Positions 17,725-26,946 are shown, counted from the first letter of the stretch. The stretch: DNA of 64,000 nucleotides from an uncultured Neptuniibacter sp. (GCF_947498015.1 NZ_CANMIR010000006.1:62001-126000); one strand, 5' to 3'. Notes: generated by a model not told the origin, from the letters alone. Program-made: numbers and translations.

Positions 17725-20604
17725 ATGGGCGAAATTAAAACAAACCGACTGTTCTTATTCTTGGTCTGGGGTGTCTTTTCTCTACTGATCATTACGTTGG
17801 TTAGTGTCTATGGCTATTTTACCTACAGCGAACATGCTCGCTTTAACTCTCACCTTAAAGAATTTAGTGCACAGGTTCTTGAACAGCAGAAAGCGAGAAT
17901 TAAAACGGAAGCTGAAAATGCTGCTGAGTTCGTAGAGAAAAAGTTTCTTGACGCAGAAGCTCAGTTGAAAGCTCAGGCTAAGTTTGAGGTGGAGCGTGCT
18001 CTTCTGGTTGTGAAAACGCTCTATCACCAAAATAAAGGGAAGATGTCAGAGGGCGAACTGAAGCAATTGATCGTTGAAACCCTTCGACCGATCCGTTTTT
18101 TCTCTGGTCGCGGTTATCTGTTTATTGATGATCTGGATGGAAATTCAGTATTACTCCCCACTAAACCTGAATATGAAGGGAAGTCCTTTCTGGAGGATGA
18201 GCGCACTAACAGCTACCGGGTGATGAAAAAAATTCTTAAGGTGACCGATTCACTCGATAGAAAAGGGTATATCGAATATGAGTGGCCGACCCCCCAGGAC
18301 CCAGAAAGAACTCACACCAAAATTACCTACCTGGATGTTTTTGAACCGTTTAACTGGGTGATCGGTACGGGGGATTATCTACATGCTTTCCGCAATGACT
18401 TTAAGCCCGATCTGCTACAAACCATTGATCAAATTCGATTCGGCGACAGAGGCTATATTGCTGTTGTCAAAAATGACGGAACTCTACTGAAAAGCTTCGG
18501 TGCACGTCATCTGGAGGGAATGCACTTAAGTAAGATGCCCGAAAATGCAGCTGCTGCCATTAAGAGTATTATTGAGAAGAGCCGGGGTGGCGCAGGCTTT
18601 GTACAATATGATTGGCTCTATCCCGATAGCATCGATCTACTTCCCAAAACATCCTATGTCAGACCTCTTCCTTATACAGGATGGATTTTGGTTTCAGGTA
18701 TCTATTCGCACAAACTGGAACAGTTGGTTAGAGCACGGAAAGTGCAGATGAACGAACAGTTTGAGAACAGCTTGATGAAGCTAGCTGTTTCGTTTGTCTT
18801 TCTCGGTGTGCTAGCAATTATCTCAGCGTATATGTTTACACGTTGGCTCAGTTACCGCTTTCATGAGTACCATCAGGAGATAACTGAGCGTCAGGTGCAA
18901 CTCCAAAGCCGTACAGAAAAGCTAGAGCTAAATGAGCGAATCGTTGAAAGTGCCTCAGAAGGGATGATGGTCACTGATTCCAAGAATAATATCATTCATG
19001 TCAATAAAGCCTTTTGCGATATCACAGGGTATACATATGACGAAGCGATCGGCAAGAAGAGTTCCATGCTCTCTTCAGGGCTCCATGATCAGGATTTCTA
19101 TCGAGAGATGTGGAAGGTTATTGAGTCAAAAGGGCGGTGGGCTGGTGAGGTTTGGAATCGTCGTAAAGATGGCAGCGTCTATCCCCAATGGCTGAGGATC
19201 AACACCAATAAGAGAGATGATGGCAGTGTTCTGAATTACATTGGCACATTAAGTGATATTACTCAGAGGAAGCAGGATCAGGCGCAGTTGAGTTACCTGT
19301 CGGAGTTTGATCCGCTGACTGACCTACCCAATAAGCAGTTTTTGACTCAACGATTATTGCAGGCGTTTGCTCACATCGGCCGACATCCGAAAGAGCAGTT
19401 GGCGGTTTTGATTATCGACCTTGATCATTTCAAAAAAATTAATGATTCTCTGGGACATGATTGTGGTGATCAGGTATTGGTCGAGATGGCGCACCGATTA
19501 CGTAGCTGTGTGCGTGAATCAGATACGCTGGGGAGGATCAGTGGTGATGAGTTTGTCGTTATCCTGGAACCGTGTGAACGTATCGCTTCCATTGTGACCC
19601 AGATGGCGTTTCGTATTATGGATCATCTGTCAGAATCAATTGAGATCAACGATACAGAGGTTTTTCTGACATCGAGTATCGGTGTTGCTGTGGGGCCCGA
19701 TGACGGTAATACAGCGGATGATATCTTTAAGCATGCAGATATCGCTCTTCATCATGCGAAGAAAAATGGCCGCAACAACTTCCAGTTTTTTACCAGCCAG
19801 ATGAATGCCAGTGCGGTACAGAGGCTTAAGCTGGAAAATATGATCAACATAGCATTGAGCAATAGTGAATTCCGTCTCTATTACCAACCCCAGTACTGCA
19901 CAGAATCGGGAGAGATGCTGAGTGTAGAAGCGCTGATTCGTTGGCCGCACTCTAATGGTGAGGTTATCTCTCCTGCTAAATTTATTCCCTTGGCGGAAGA
20001 GACAGGGCAGATTCGAGCGATCGGACAGTGGGTGGTTAATGAGGTCTGTCGCCAGGCTTCGGAGTGGGGTGCTCAGGGTATCAACTTGCCTATCTCAATG
20101 AATGTTTCGGCGGTGCAGTTGAGCTCGAAAGGGTTTATTCGGTTATTAAGCACAGCTTTAGAGGAGTATCAATTGAGCTCGGAGAGGGTTGTAGTTGAGA
20201 TAACCGAAACGGCAATAATGGATAATTTCGAGATGACCCTGCAGCGCTTAAATCAAATCCAGAGCCTGGGTTTGAAAATATCACTGGATGATTTCGGCAC
20301 AGGGTTCTCCAGTTTGTCCCTGTTAAAAAGCTCTCCAGTCAATGAGTTAAAAATCGACCGCAGTTTTGTGAGTGGCTTACCTGATAGTTCTGATGATCTA
20401 TCGATCTGTTCCTCCATCATCTCTGTTGCCCATAATATGGGGTTAGAGGTTGTAGCTGAAGGGGTTGAAACCGATGTGCAGCTTACTCTGCTCAAAGAAC
20501 TTGGATGCGATAAAATTCAGGGCTATATCTACTCCCCGGCGGTACCTGCCGATCAGATTATTCCACTGATGCAGGAGAAGGTTAGTGTGATTCAAAATGT
20601 CTGA
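17725..20604 (+). CDS. Cache-PAS-GGDEF-EAL transmembrane signalling protein
   Basis: A 959-residue c-di-GMP enzyme. An N-terminal helix (about residues 9-29) and a second (about 352-372) bracket a periplasmic Cache-type sensor containing GRGYLFIDDLDGNSVLLP and WVIGTGDYLH motifs. A PAS domain (about 400-520) follows, then GGDEF (about 535-690) and EAL (about 710-950). The GGDEF signature is SGDEF (residues 607-611) with an RESD inhibitory site five residues before it, so cyclase activity is possible but uncertain. The EAL side keeps EALIRW, DDFGTGFSS and KIDRSFV, so phosphodiesterase activity is likely. It converges on the next GGDEF gene with 39 nt between. Confidence 0.92.
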   Translation: MGEIKTNRLFLFLVWGVFSLLIITLVSVYGYFTYSEHARFNSHLKEFSAQVLEQQKARIKTEAENAAEFVEKKFLDAEAQLKAQAKFEVERALLVVKTLYHQNKGKMSEGELKQLIVETLRPIRFFSGRGYLFIDDLDGNSVLLPTKPEYEGKSFLEDERTNSYRVMKKILKVTDSLDRKGYIEYEWPTPQDPERTHTKITYLDVFEPFNWVIGTGDYLHAFRNDFKPDLLQTIDQIRFGDRGYIAVVKNDGTLLKSFGARHLEGMHLSKMPENAAAAIKSIIEKSRGGAGFVQYDWLYPDSIDLLPKTSYVRPLPYTGWILVSGIYSHKLEQLVRARKVQMNEQFENSLMKLAVSFVFLGVLAIISAYMFTRWLSYRFHEYHQEITERQVQLQSRTEKLELNERIVESASEGMMVTDSKNNIIHVNKAFCDITGYTYDEAIGKKSSMLSSGLHDQDFYREMWKVIESKGRWAGEVWNRRKDGSVYPQWLRINTNKRDDGSVLNYIGTLSDITQRKQDQAQLSYLSEFDPLTDLPNKQFLTQRLLQAFAHIGRHPKEQLAVLIIDLDHFKKINDSLGHDCGDQVLVEMAHRLRSCVRESDTLGRISGDEFVVILEPCERIASIVTQMAFRIMDHLSESIEINDTEVFLTSSIGVAVGPDDGNTADDIFKHADIALHHAKKNGRNNFQFFTSQMNASAVQRLKLENMINIALSNSEFRLYYQPQYCTESGEMLSVEALIRWPHSNGEVISPAKFIPLAEETGQIRAIGQWVVNEVCRQASEWGAQGINLPISMNVSAVQLSSKGFIRLLSTALEEYQLSSERVVVEITETAIMDNFEMTLQRLNQIQSLGLKISLDDFGTGFSSLSLLKSSPVNELKIDRSFVSGLPDSSDDLSICSSIISVAHNMGLEVVAEGVETDVQLTLLKELGCDKIQGYIYSPAVPADQIIPLMQEKVSVIQNV

Positions 20605-20643
20605 CAGTTCTGTCCAGAAACGGTAAATCTTGAGTTTAAGCGC

Positions 20644-21672
20644 TTAGGATACTGTGAACAGCTGCACATTATTGCGGTTTTTCCCTTTGGCCTGATAAAG
20701 AGCCTGATCCATCCTGGCAAAGATGCTGTCGCCACTGTCATCCGGTATATATTTAGTGACACCAAAGCTACAGGTGAGCTGGATCTTTTCTTCTAATATC
20801 TGATTGGCAATGCTAAACCGAAGCCGTTCCGCCATCTCCAGAGCGGTTTCAGATTCTGTATTCGGTAGGATGATGGCGAACTCCTCGCCTCCCCATCGGG
20901 CGATCAGGTCACTTTCCCGGATCAATCGCTTCAGTGTTTGTGCAACCTGAAGGAGAACTTTGTCACCCGTCGTGTGCCCGTACTGATCATTAACTTCCTT
21001 GAAAAAATCCAGATCGGCGAGAATGACACACATAGGTTGTGAATAGCGCTTCGCCCGCTTGATCTCAATATCGAGTAGTTGCTCAAACATTCTGCGGTTA
21101 AATATACCGGTTAGCGGATCCCGACTGGCGATGTATTCGATCTCATCGACCTTTTCAGCCAGTTTTCTGTTTAGCAGTTCAAGTTCCTGAGTTCTTTCCT
21201 CGATGATCTGCTCCAGATTCTCAAACTCACCTTTTAAGATACGGCTCTGATTGTGTAACTGGGCTTGTGTTACCTTGAGGTCATCAATATTAGTGTGCGC
21301 ACCAATCATTCTAATGGGGTCGCCTTGAGGTGTACGTTCTACAATCTGTCCTGAGTCTTCTATCCACAAAGGGGAACCATCGTATTTTATGCAGCGATAT
21401 TGAATGCAGTAACGATCGGATTGGCCGTTCACATAGGCTTCAAAGTGTTGCATAACCCTTTGAAGGTCTTCGGGATGAATGACACGCTCCCAGGTAAGAA
21501 CATCCTGATTCAGACCATTAACAGGATAACCCAGCATTGTGTACCAGCCAGGGCTTCTGGCCACGTGCCCCGTCACTATATTCCAGTCCCAGACCCCTTC
21601 GGAGATGATATCAAGGATATAGTCGAGGGTTGTTAAATGAACGGCTGAGTCTTCCTTAACCATTGAACGCAA
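20644..21672 (-). CDS. PAS-GGDEF diguanylate cyclase
   Basis: A 342-residue soluble protein with a PAS domain and PAC motif (about residues 10-135; WIEDSGQIVERTPQG and GAHTNIDDLK), a coiled-coil linker (about 140-175) and a GGDEF domain. The active site GGEEF is at residues 261-265, preceded by the RESD inhibitory site, so it should make c-di-GMP under product inhibition. There is no transmembrane helix; the coiled coil suggests dimer-driven activation by the PAS domain. It converges on the Cache-PAS-GGDEF-EAL gene, so a synthesis/degradation pair lies end to end. Confidence 0.93.
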   Translation of the reverse strand: MRSMVKEDSAVHLTTLDYILDIISEGVWDWNIVTGHVARSPGWYTMLGYPVNGLNQDVLTWERVIHPEDLQRVMQHFEAYVNGQSDRYCIQYRCIKYDGSPLWIEDSGQIVERTPQGDPIRMIGAHTNIDDLKVTQAQLHNQSRILKGEFENLEQIIEERTQELELLNRKLAEKVDEIEYIASRDPLTGIFNRRMFEQLLDIEIKRAKRYSQPMCVILADLDFFKEVNDQYGHTTGDKVLLQVAQTLKRLIRESDLIARWGGEEFAIILPNTESETALEMAERLRFSIANQILEEKIQLTCSFGVTKYIPDDSGDSIFARMDQALYQAKGKNRNNVQLFTVS

Positions 21673-21856
21673 GCTCCCTGCGCGGTAATTTTTTTATTAT
21701 CTATTCAAAAATAGCAAGGGGAGGGGAAAAATCCAGTGACAAATTAAGCCATTAGCCAGTATTAAAATAATTCACTCAGGGTTAGCTCTGTTGGGAATTT
21801 CACAATTACCTGATGTATTCTGGTAGTAAAGGAGTCAATAGGGCTGGGGCCTTGTT

Positions 21857-22306
21857 ATGGATTGGGTGGCTAAATCCAGAGCATTATTTGCGGTAGAAAA
21901 ACCGGAGCATTTCACGAATTATGAGCATTGTGATGAGTGTGCTGAACATGATGCTACCTTGCGTCAGCATGATCGTGAAAGTATAGGTATTGAGGAGCTG
22001 GGTAATCCGGCTTGGGATCCTATCTGCTTTTGCCAGGATATCGGCATGCATTACTACCTACCAGCATTTATCCGATTGTCCCTGGATACCATGAGTGAGG
22101 ATTTCTATCTGGAACAGTTCCTCTTCCATCTGACTATTGATGGAAGGGAGAATAGCTTCTATGTCAGTTGTAATAGACCTCAGCGGCGATTTATCGCCGA
22201 TTTTCTGGCTTTCCTCCTTGAAGAGTTCCCTGACAAGATTGAACTTGCATTCTGTGGAGATGACCTTCTAAATGCTTATGAGATCTGGTCGGAAAGTGAA
22301 AGTTAG
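21857..22306 (+). CDS. Conserved acidic protein with a CxxC-type motif, unknown function
   Basis: A 149-residue soluble, acidic protein. The N-terminal half has a conserved-looking HCDECAEHD motif and a later ICFCQD, so four cysteines and several histidines might bind a metal such as zinc. The rest (YYLPAFIRLSLDT, RRFIADFLAFLLEEFP) looks like a compact alpha/beta domain. It resembles the small DUF6714-type family I recall from proteobacteria, but I am not sure. Its stop overlaps the stop of the convergent Lrp-type gene by 3 nt. Confidence 0.6.
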   Translation: MDWVAKSRALFAVEKPEHFTNYEHCDECAEHDATLRQHDRESIGIEELGNPAWDPICFCQDIGMHYYLPAFIRLSLDTMSEDFYLEQFLFHLTIDGRENSFYVSCNRPQRRFIADFLAFLLEEFPDKIELAFCGDDLLNAYEIWSESES

Positions 22307-22791
22307 TTGTTCACATAATTGAGAGGCATTGAGGTATTGTCGACGACTTTACGCATTATAAACGCAGATTTAACTCCGGTTACCCCCTGAATACGGGTGA
22401 TCTTCCCCAGCAAAATATCCTGATATCGATCCATGTCAGGTACCGCGACTTTTAATTGGTAATCCGCATCGTGGCCAGTGATCAGATAGCACTCCATCAC
22501 TTCAGGCAGTTCCTGGATCGTTTTCTCAAAGGTCTCAAAGCGCTCAGGTATATGTTTATCCATGCTGATATGCAGTATGGCGAACAGGTTGAGATCAATG
22601 GCCCGCTCATTAAGTCTGACTACCCGGTCACGGATGACGCCGGATTCTTCCAGCTGTTTAACACGTCTTGAGCAGGGGGCTGCTGTTAAGCCAACGCGCT
22701 CAGCCAGCTCTTGATTGGATAGCTCCCCATTGTCTTGGAGTTCGCGCAATATTTTTAGGTCAAAGCGGTCAAATGAGACAGTGTTTTTCAT
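22303..22791 (-). CDS. Lrp/AsnC-family transcriptional regulator
   Basis: A 162-residue regulator with an N-terminal winged-helix domain (FDLKILRELQDNGELSNQELAERVGLTAAPCSRRVKQLE) and a C-terminal RAM ligand-binding domain (YLITGHDADYQLKVAVPDMDRY). This family senses amino acids and forms octamers or larger. It is divergent from leuA across a 345-nt region with several dyads, so it could control leuA or itself, but this is inference. The ligand is unknown. Confidence 0.92.
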   Translation of the reverse strand: MKNTVSFDRFDLKILRELQDNGELSNQELAERVGLTAAPCSRRVKQLEESGVIRDRVVRLNERAIDLNLFAILHISMDKHIPERFETFEKTIQELPEVMECYLITGHDADYQLKVAVPDMDRYQDILLGKITRIQGVTGVKSAFIMRKVVDNTSMPLNYVNN

Positions 22792-23136
22792 AGTGGATGC
22801 CGTGTGTTTTGTTTTATTGCTCTTTTAAGGGTATTTGCTTTATTTTAATTGCGCAAGTTTTGTTATTTTGTGTAAATGAGATCAGAAATTGCGCTCAACA
22901 CGCTTTAAACTTCTTCTCATCGGTTGAGGGGTTAAAGATCATATGCCAATCAGCATATGAGGGGGCAATCACCATAAGTGTGCGTTACCAGCCAGACGTG
23001 GTTTATCAAACCACTGACTTAATAACTGATACTACAAGTGTCTACTGAAAAATTTCCCGCTGTCATCGTTCCCCTGGAACACAAGGCAGCGGGTTTTACA
23101 TTTTTACGCCTGAACCACTGATATTGGATTCGAGTT
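22792..23136 (+). promoter_or_regulatory. Structured leader and intergenic region upstream of leuA
   Basis: The region holds three inverted repeats: CATATGC-N6-GCATATG at 22940-22959, GTGGTTT-ATC-AAACCAC at 22998-23014, and a terminator-like hairpin at 23056-23105. AACCACTGA recurs at 23009-23017 and 23113-23121, so GTGGTTT at 22998 could pair with either copy. The layout suggests attenuation of leuA, with the first dyad a possible operator for the divergent Lrp-type regulator. I could not find a Leu-rich leader peptide; the only short ATG frame before the hairpins, at 22876, encodes ten residues with two leucines. Confidence 0.55.
23056..23105 (+). terminator. Terminator-like hairpin in the leuA leader
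   Basis: CCCGCTG (23056-23062) pairs with CAGCGGG (23087-23093), with an inner stem GTTCC/GGAAC, followed by TTTTACATTTTT. It ends 31 nt before the leuA ATG, in the sense direction of leuA, which is where an attenuator would be. Confidence 0.65.
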
Positions 23137-24798
23137 ATGTTTGATCATCAAAAATACTGCCGCTTTGAAACTGTCCGTTTAGCTGATCGTACCTGGCCGG
23201 ATAGAGAACTCAATCAAGCTCCGGATTGGTGCAGTGTGGATCTGCGAGATGGGAATCAGGCGTTAATCAACCCGATGTCAGTTGAACAGAAAGCGCGCAT
23301 GTTCAGACTGTTGGTAAAGTTGGGCTTTAAAGAGATCGAGGTGGGTTTTCCCTCTGCATCCAAGCCAGATTATGAATTTGTACGTAAGTTGGTTGATGAG
23401 AAACTGATCCCGGATGATGTGTCTATTCAGGTGCTGACACAAGCAAGAGAGGAGTTGATTAAGAGAACATTTGAAGCATTGGCTGGGGTAAAGAAAGCCA
23501 ATGTGCATGTCTACAACTCCACCTCTGTTGTACAGCGTGAACAAGTGTTCGGGATGGATGAGGCTGCGATCAAAGAGATCGCTGTTCAAGGGGCTCGTTG
23601 GGTAAGGGATTATGCCAGGTTGCATCCTGATACAGAATGGGAGTTTCAGTATTCACCTGAGAGCTATACCGGTACAGAAATGGATTTTGCAATTGAGGTC
23701 TGTGACGCGGTGATTTCAGAATGGAAGCCGGAGAGTGGTCAGCGAGTGGTGATTAACCTACCTTCCACGGTTGAGATGTCCACTCCGAATGTCTTTGCCG
23801 ATCAGGTGGAATATTTCTGTCGCCATCTGAAACAGAGAGATCAGGTACGTATTAGTTTACATACTCATAATGATCGTGGCTGCGCAGTGGCCTCTGCGGA
23901 ACTGGGTGTTATGGCAGGGGCTGATCGTGTTGAAGGTACCTTGATGGGTAATGGGGAGCGAACCGGGAATATGGATATCGTCACTATGGGGATGAATCTT
24001 TATTCTCAGGGGGTTGATCCAAAACTGGACTTCTCCGATATCAAAGAGATTATCGAAGTGGTGGAACACTGTAATGAACTACCCGTGCCCGCACGTCACC
24101 CCTGGGCGGGCGAGTTGGTGTATACCGCATTCTCTGGAAGTCATCAGGATGCGATCAGGAAGTCAGTCAAGTTTCACGAAGAGCACCAAAAGGAGCACTG
24201 GGACGTAGCCTATCTGCCAATAGATCCGCGTGATATCAACAGAGAATATGAAGCGGTAGTGCGTATCAATAGCCAGAGCGGGAAAGGTGGTGTTGCCCTG
24301 GTGTTAGAGCGGGATTATGGTATTGAGTTACCTAAATGGATGCATCTGCCTTTAAGTAAGGTGGTTCAGGCCGCTGCAGAGGAGAAAGGTATCGAGGTTT
24401 CACCTGAGTTGATTAAAGCGCTGTACGAGGAGCATTTTGTCTCTGTGCCTGATAGGTGGCGCTTACGTAAATATGATCTGCATACTGAAGATCATCAGGT
24501 AAACGCTCAATTCAATATTGGAGATAGTGTTTTCTCGGGTGAGGGAGCCGGCGCGTTGGAAGCTTTGTGTGATGCTTTAAGCAAGCAATATCAGTGCACA
24601 ATTGAGGTTACCCAATATGATCAGCATGCATTGGGTTGCGGTACTGACGCTTTAGCATTAGCGTCCATATCGGTGAATATTGATGGTGAGATTGCCTATG
24701 CTGTTGCGACTGATGAAGATACCTCTGCTGCAGCGCTGCAGGCTATGCTGACCGCATTTAGCCGACAGGCGCAATGTCAGGAGGAGAACGCTGCTTAA
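23137..24798 (+). CDS. leuA: 2-isopropylmalate synthase
   Basis: A 553-residue LeuA of the longer type found in pseudomonads and actinobacteria. It condenses acetyl-CoA with 2-ketoisovalerate in the first committed step of leucine synthesis. The DRE-TIM barrel shows WCSVDLRDGNQAL (metal-binding Asp, catalytic Arg) and the HTHNDRGCAVASAELGVMAGADRVEGTLMGNGERTGN region with the metal histidines, written here in part. The C-terminal domain (about 430-545; ALGCGTDALALASI) is the leucine-feedback regulatory domain. A structured leader precedes it. Confidence 0.96.
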   Translation: MFDHQKYCRFETVRLADRTWPDRELNQAPDWCSVDLRDGNQALINPMSVEQKARMFRLLVKLGFKEIEVGFPSASKPDYEFVRKLVDEKLIPDDVSIQVLTQAREELIKRTFEALAGVKKANVHVYNSTSVVQREQVFGMDEAAIKEIAVQGARWVRDYARLHPDTEWEFQYSPESYTGTEMDFAIEVCDAVISEWKPESGQRVVINLPSTVEMSTPNVFADQVEYFCRHLKQRDQVRISLHTHNDRGCAVASAELGVMAGADRVEGTLMGNGERTGNMDIVTMGMNLYSQGVDPKLDFSDIKEIIEVVEHCNELPVPARHPWAGELVYTAFSGSHQDAIRKSVKFHEEHQKEHWDVAYLPIDPRDINREYEAVVRINSQSGKGGVALVLERDYGIELPKWMHLPLSKVVQAAAEEKGIEVSPELIKALYEEHFVSVPDRWRLRKYDLHTEDHQVNAQFNIGDSVFSGEGAGALEALCDALSKQYQCTIEVTQYDQHALGCGTDALALASISVNIDGEIAYAVATDEDTSAAALQAMLTAFSRQAQCQEENAA

Positions 24799-24860
24799 TG
24801 TCAGTGGACTCAATGGGCGGGGCTCTGCAGCCCCGCGATCATCTGTGCAACAGTTTGGGC

Positions 24861-26054
24861 TTATCGCAAACTGCATAGGGTATCTCCCAGGATTTCGATG
24901 GCTTGATCTATCTCCACTGGAGTAATATTCAAGGCAGGGACAAAACGAAGTGTTTTAGTATTTGGGGCATTCAGGATTAACCCTCTTTCAAGGCACCCGC
25001 TATAGATTGAAGTTGCAGAGATAGCCTGAGTATCCATCGCGAGTAGCAAGCCCGTTCCTCTGACCTCCCCCAGTGAAAACTGATCTGATACCCCTAATAA
25101 AGCATCTTTTAAGTAGGCTCCGCTTGCTTGACTCTGCTGCAAAAAACCACAAGAAAGAACCTCGGAGACTACCTTCTCAGCGACTGCACACATCAGTGGA
25201 TTTCCATTGAATGTTCCACCCTGATCACCGTAATCAAAGCAGCTCACGCTATGCTTGGTCAAAAGTGCTGAGATAGGTACTCCTCCCCCAAGGCCTTTTC
25301 CCAGTGTCAAAATGTCGGGGTCTATGCCATATTGTGTGTAGGCGAAGAGGGTGCCACACCGGCCGATACCTGTTTGGACTTCATCTACTATCAGAAGAAG
25401 GTTATGTTTTCGACAGAGTGCTGCTACACCCTCAGCAAAGCTTTTATCAGCAGGAATGACTCCCGCTTCACCCTGTACCAGTTCAAGCATAATCGCAGTT
25501 GTCTGAGTATCGATAGCGGCTTCAACTGCATTGAGGTTGTTGAATTCAACTTTGCTAAAGCCGCTCACTTTGGGTTCAAACAGAGGATCAAAAGCCGCTT
25601 TGCCAGTTGCGGACATGGTGGCTAATGTTCTTCCATGAAAGCCCTGTTTGAACGTGATTATTTTGAAAGCTCCCTGTTTATGTTTCTGACCCCATTTACG
25701 CGCCAGTTTGATCGCGCCTTCATTGGCTTCTGCTCCACTGCTGGCAAAAAAGGCCTGATCGAAAACAGAGTTCTCACAGAGGGTTTCAGCCAGATTAAGC
25801 ATAGGTGCGTTATAAAAAGCAGGACCGGGATTGATCAGCGTCGCAGATTGCTGATTGAGTACCTTCTGGATGACCTCTGGACAGTGGCCAAGGGCATTAA
25901 CTGCCCAACCCTGTACCATGTCCAGGTAAGCGCGGCCCTCCTGATCAAACAGATAATGGCCTTTGCCGTGCGTAAAGCATAAAGAGGGCCTTGGGGTGAT
26001 TGGCATAATAAATTGGGTTTTTGTTAATACATCGGAACTATCTATATTCGACAT
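24861..26054 (-). CDS. argD: Class III aminotransferase, probably acetylornithine aminotransferase
   Basis: A 397-residue PLP enzyme. ASSGAEANEGAIKLARK is the cofactor phosphate region, GFHGRT the stacking region, LIVDEVQTGIGRCGTLFA the PLP ring site, and LTLGKGLGGGVPISALL carries the Schiff-base lysine. The overall pattern is closest to ArgD, which makes N-acetylornithine in arginine synthesis, though related diamine or succinylornithine transaminases share these motifs. It is convergent with leuA (62 nt between stops). A terminator hairpin lies 40 nt upstream of its start. Confidence 0.88.
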   Translation of the reverse strand: MSNIDSSDVLTKTQFIMPITPRPSLCFTHGKGHYLFDQEGRAYLDMVQGWAVNALGHCPEVIQKVLNQQSATLINPGPAFYNAPMLNLAETLCENSVFDQAFFASSGAEANEGAIKLARKWGQKHKQGAFKIITFKQGFHGRTLATMSATGKAAFDPLFEPKVSGFSKVEFNNLNAVEAAIDTQTTAIMLELVQGEAGVIPADKSFAEGVAALCRKHNLLLIVDEVQTGIGRCGTLFAYTQYGIDPDILTLGKGLGGGVPISALLTKHSVSCFDYGDQGGTFNGNPLMCAVAEKVVSEVLSCGFLQQSQASGAYLKDALLGVSDQFSLGEVRGTGLLLAMDTQAISATSIYSGCLERGLILNAPNTKTLRFVPALNITPVEIDQAIEILGDTLCSLR

Positions 26055-26093
26055 TTTGCACTCCTATAATGGATGAATGAGTAAATTTCAGGC

Positions 26094-26124
26094 AAAAAAA
26101 AGCCGCAGGTATTAACCTGCGGCT
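26094..26124 (-). terminator. Intrinsic terminator upstream of argD
   Basis: AGCCGCAGG and CCTGCGGCT form a perfect 9-bp stem around 6 nt, followed on the minus strand by a run of seven or eight T residues. It faces the same way as the NYN gene and argD. It is about 180 nt past the NYN stop and 40 nt before argD, so it either ends the upstream transcript or acts as an attenuator if an argD promoter lies in 26125-26303. Confidence 0.8.
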
Positions 26125-26303
26125 CTTTGGGTGTGAAATTATTTATTACGCTCAGTGATATCGAAGCGGAACACCCAAACAGGCACAGGTCATCGATACG
26201 CGGCGTCGCAACGTATGGCTAAAGATTACTGGCAGGGCGGTGATGTTTAAAAGCTTCATGCGCAGAAGTATCTCAGTGCTGAATTGGCGATGCAAGTCCG
26301 CAA
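26125..26303. other. Intergenic stretch with a possible decayed reading frame
   Basis: No supported gene. On the plus strand one frame stays open from about 26150 to 26340 except for a single TAA near 26249, reading GHRYAASQRMAKDYWQ before it and KLHAQKYLSAELAMQVRNQ after it. This looks more protein-like than chance but has no start or ribosome site that I can support. On the minus strand a 35-codon frame (start near 26259) is also possible. It could be a gene remnant or the body of a small RNA ending at the terminator at 26094. Confidence 0.25.
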
Positions 26304-26780
26304 TCAACAAACCAGAAGGTTGGGTAAGATCGAACGGTAGCTATCTGCTGCGTTGATGAGCGATTTTGCGGTCAGGGCTTCCACGCCATAGACTTCAGTT
26401 GTGACTGCATACTTCTCACGCACTTTCTTTAAAAGCAGATCAAAATCACCGTCTCCCGATAATAGAATGATCTTATCTACCTCCGGGGCTGTTTCAAGAA
26501 TATCGATGGTGATACCTACATCCCAATCGCCTTTAGCGGACCCGTCACTACGTTGAATGTATGGTTTAAGTTTTACGTCGAATCCTATATGGCGCAGCGC
26601 ATCCTGAAATTTCTTCTGACCATCATCTCTGCGCGCAATCGCATAAGCATATGCGTGGCTGATCTCCCCCTCATGTGCGACCTGCTGCCAGAACTTCCGA
26701 TAATTGAAGGGCGCTCCAAAGGCCTGACGGGTGGTGTAGTAGATATTTTGTACATCTACGAAGATTGCAATTCGCTTCAT
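26304..26780 (-). CDS. NYN-domain (LabA/DUF88-like) protein
   Basis: A 158-residue single-domain protein of the PIN-like NYN nuclease fold. The acidic residues expected for metal binding are visible in IAIFVDVQNIYY near the N terminus, GDWDVGITIDIL in the middle and LLSGDGDFDLLLKKV toward the C terminus. LabA-like proteins are probable RNA-acting nucleases; activity here is inferred. It is divergent from the degenerate GGDEF gene, with about 165 nt between the two starts. Confidence 0.88.
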   Translation of the reverse strand: MKRIAIFVDVQNIYYTTRQAFGAPFNYRKFWQQVAHEGEISHAYAYAIARRDDGQKKFQDALRHIGFDVKLKPYIQRSDGSAKGDWDVGITIDILETAPEVDKIILLSGDGDFDLLLKKVREKYAVTTEVYGVEALTAKSLINAADSYRSILPNLLVC

Positions 26781-26946
26781 AACTTACTCATCAGATTCAT
26801 CTATGTGCCTACTATATCAGATGCTAGAAATGACGCGGCTAAAGAGCGTCAAATGCTGGAAAAAAGGTGGGTAGTGCACTATCGTTGCAAGAGCTGATAA
26901 AAAAGGTTTAACTGAGCCTTACTGTTTGATTACTTGGAGCTTTTCA

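Noticed and set aside
22797..23048. 83-residue ORF before leuA as a leucine leader peptide or a gene
   Set aside because: It covers the hairpins, has no clear ribosome site, is not Leu-rich in a run, and looks like chance coding through an AT-rich leader.
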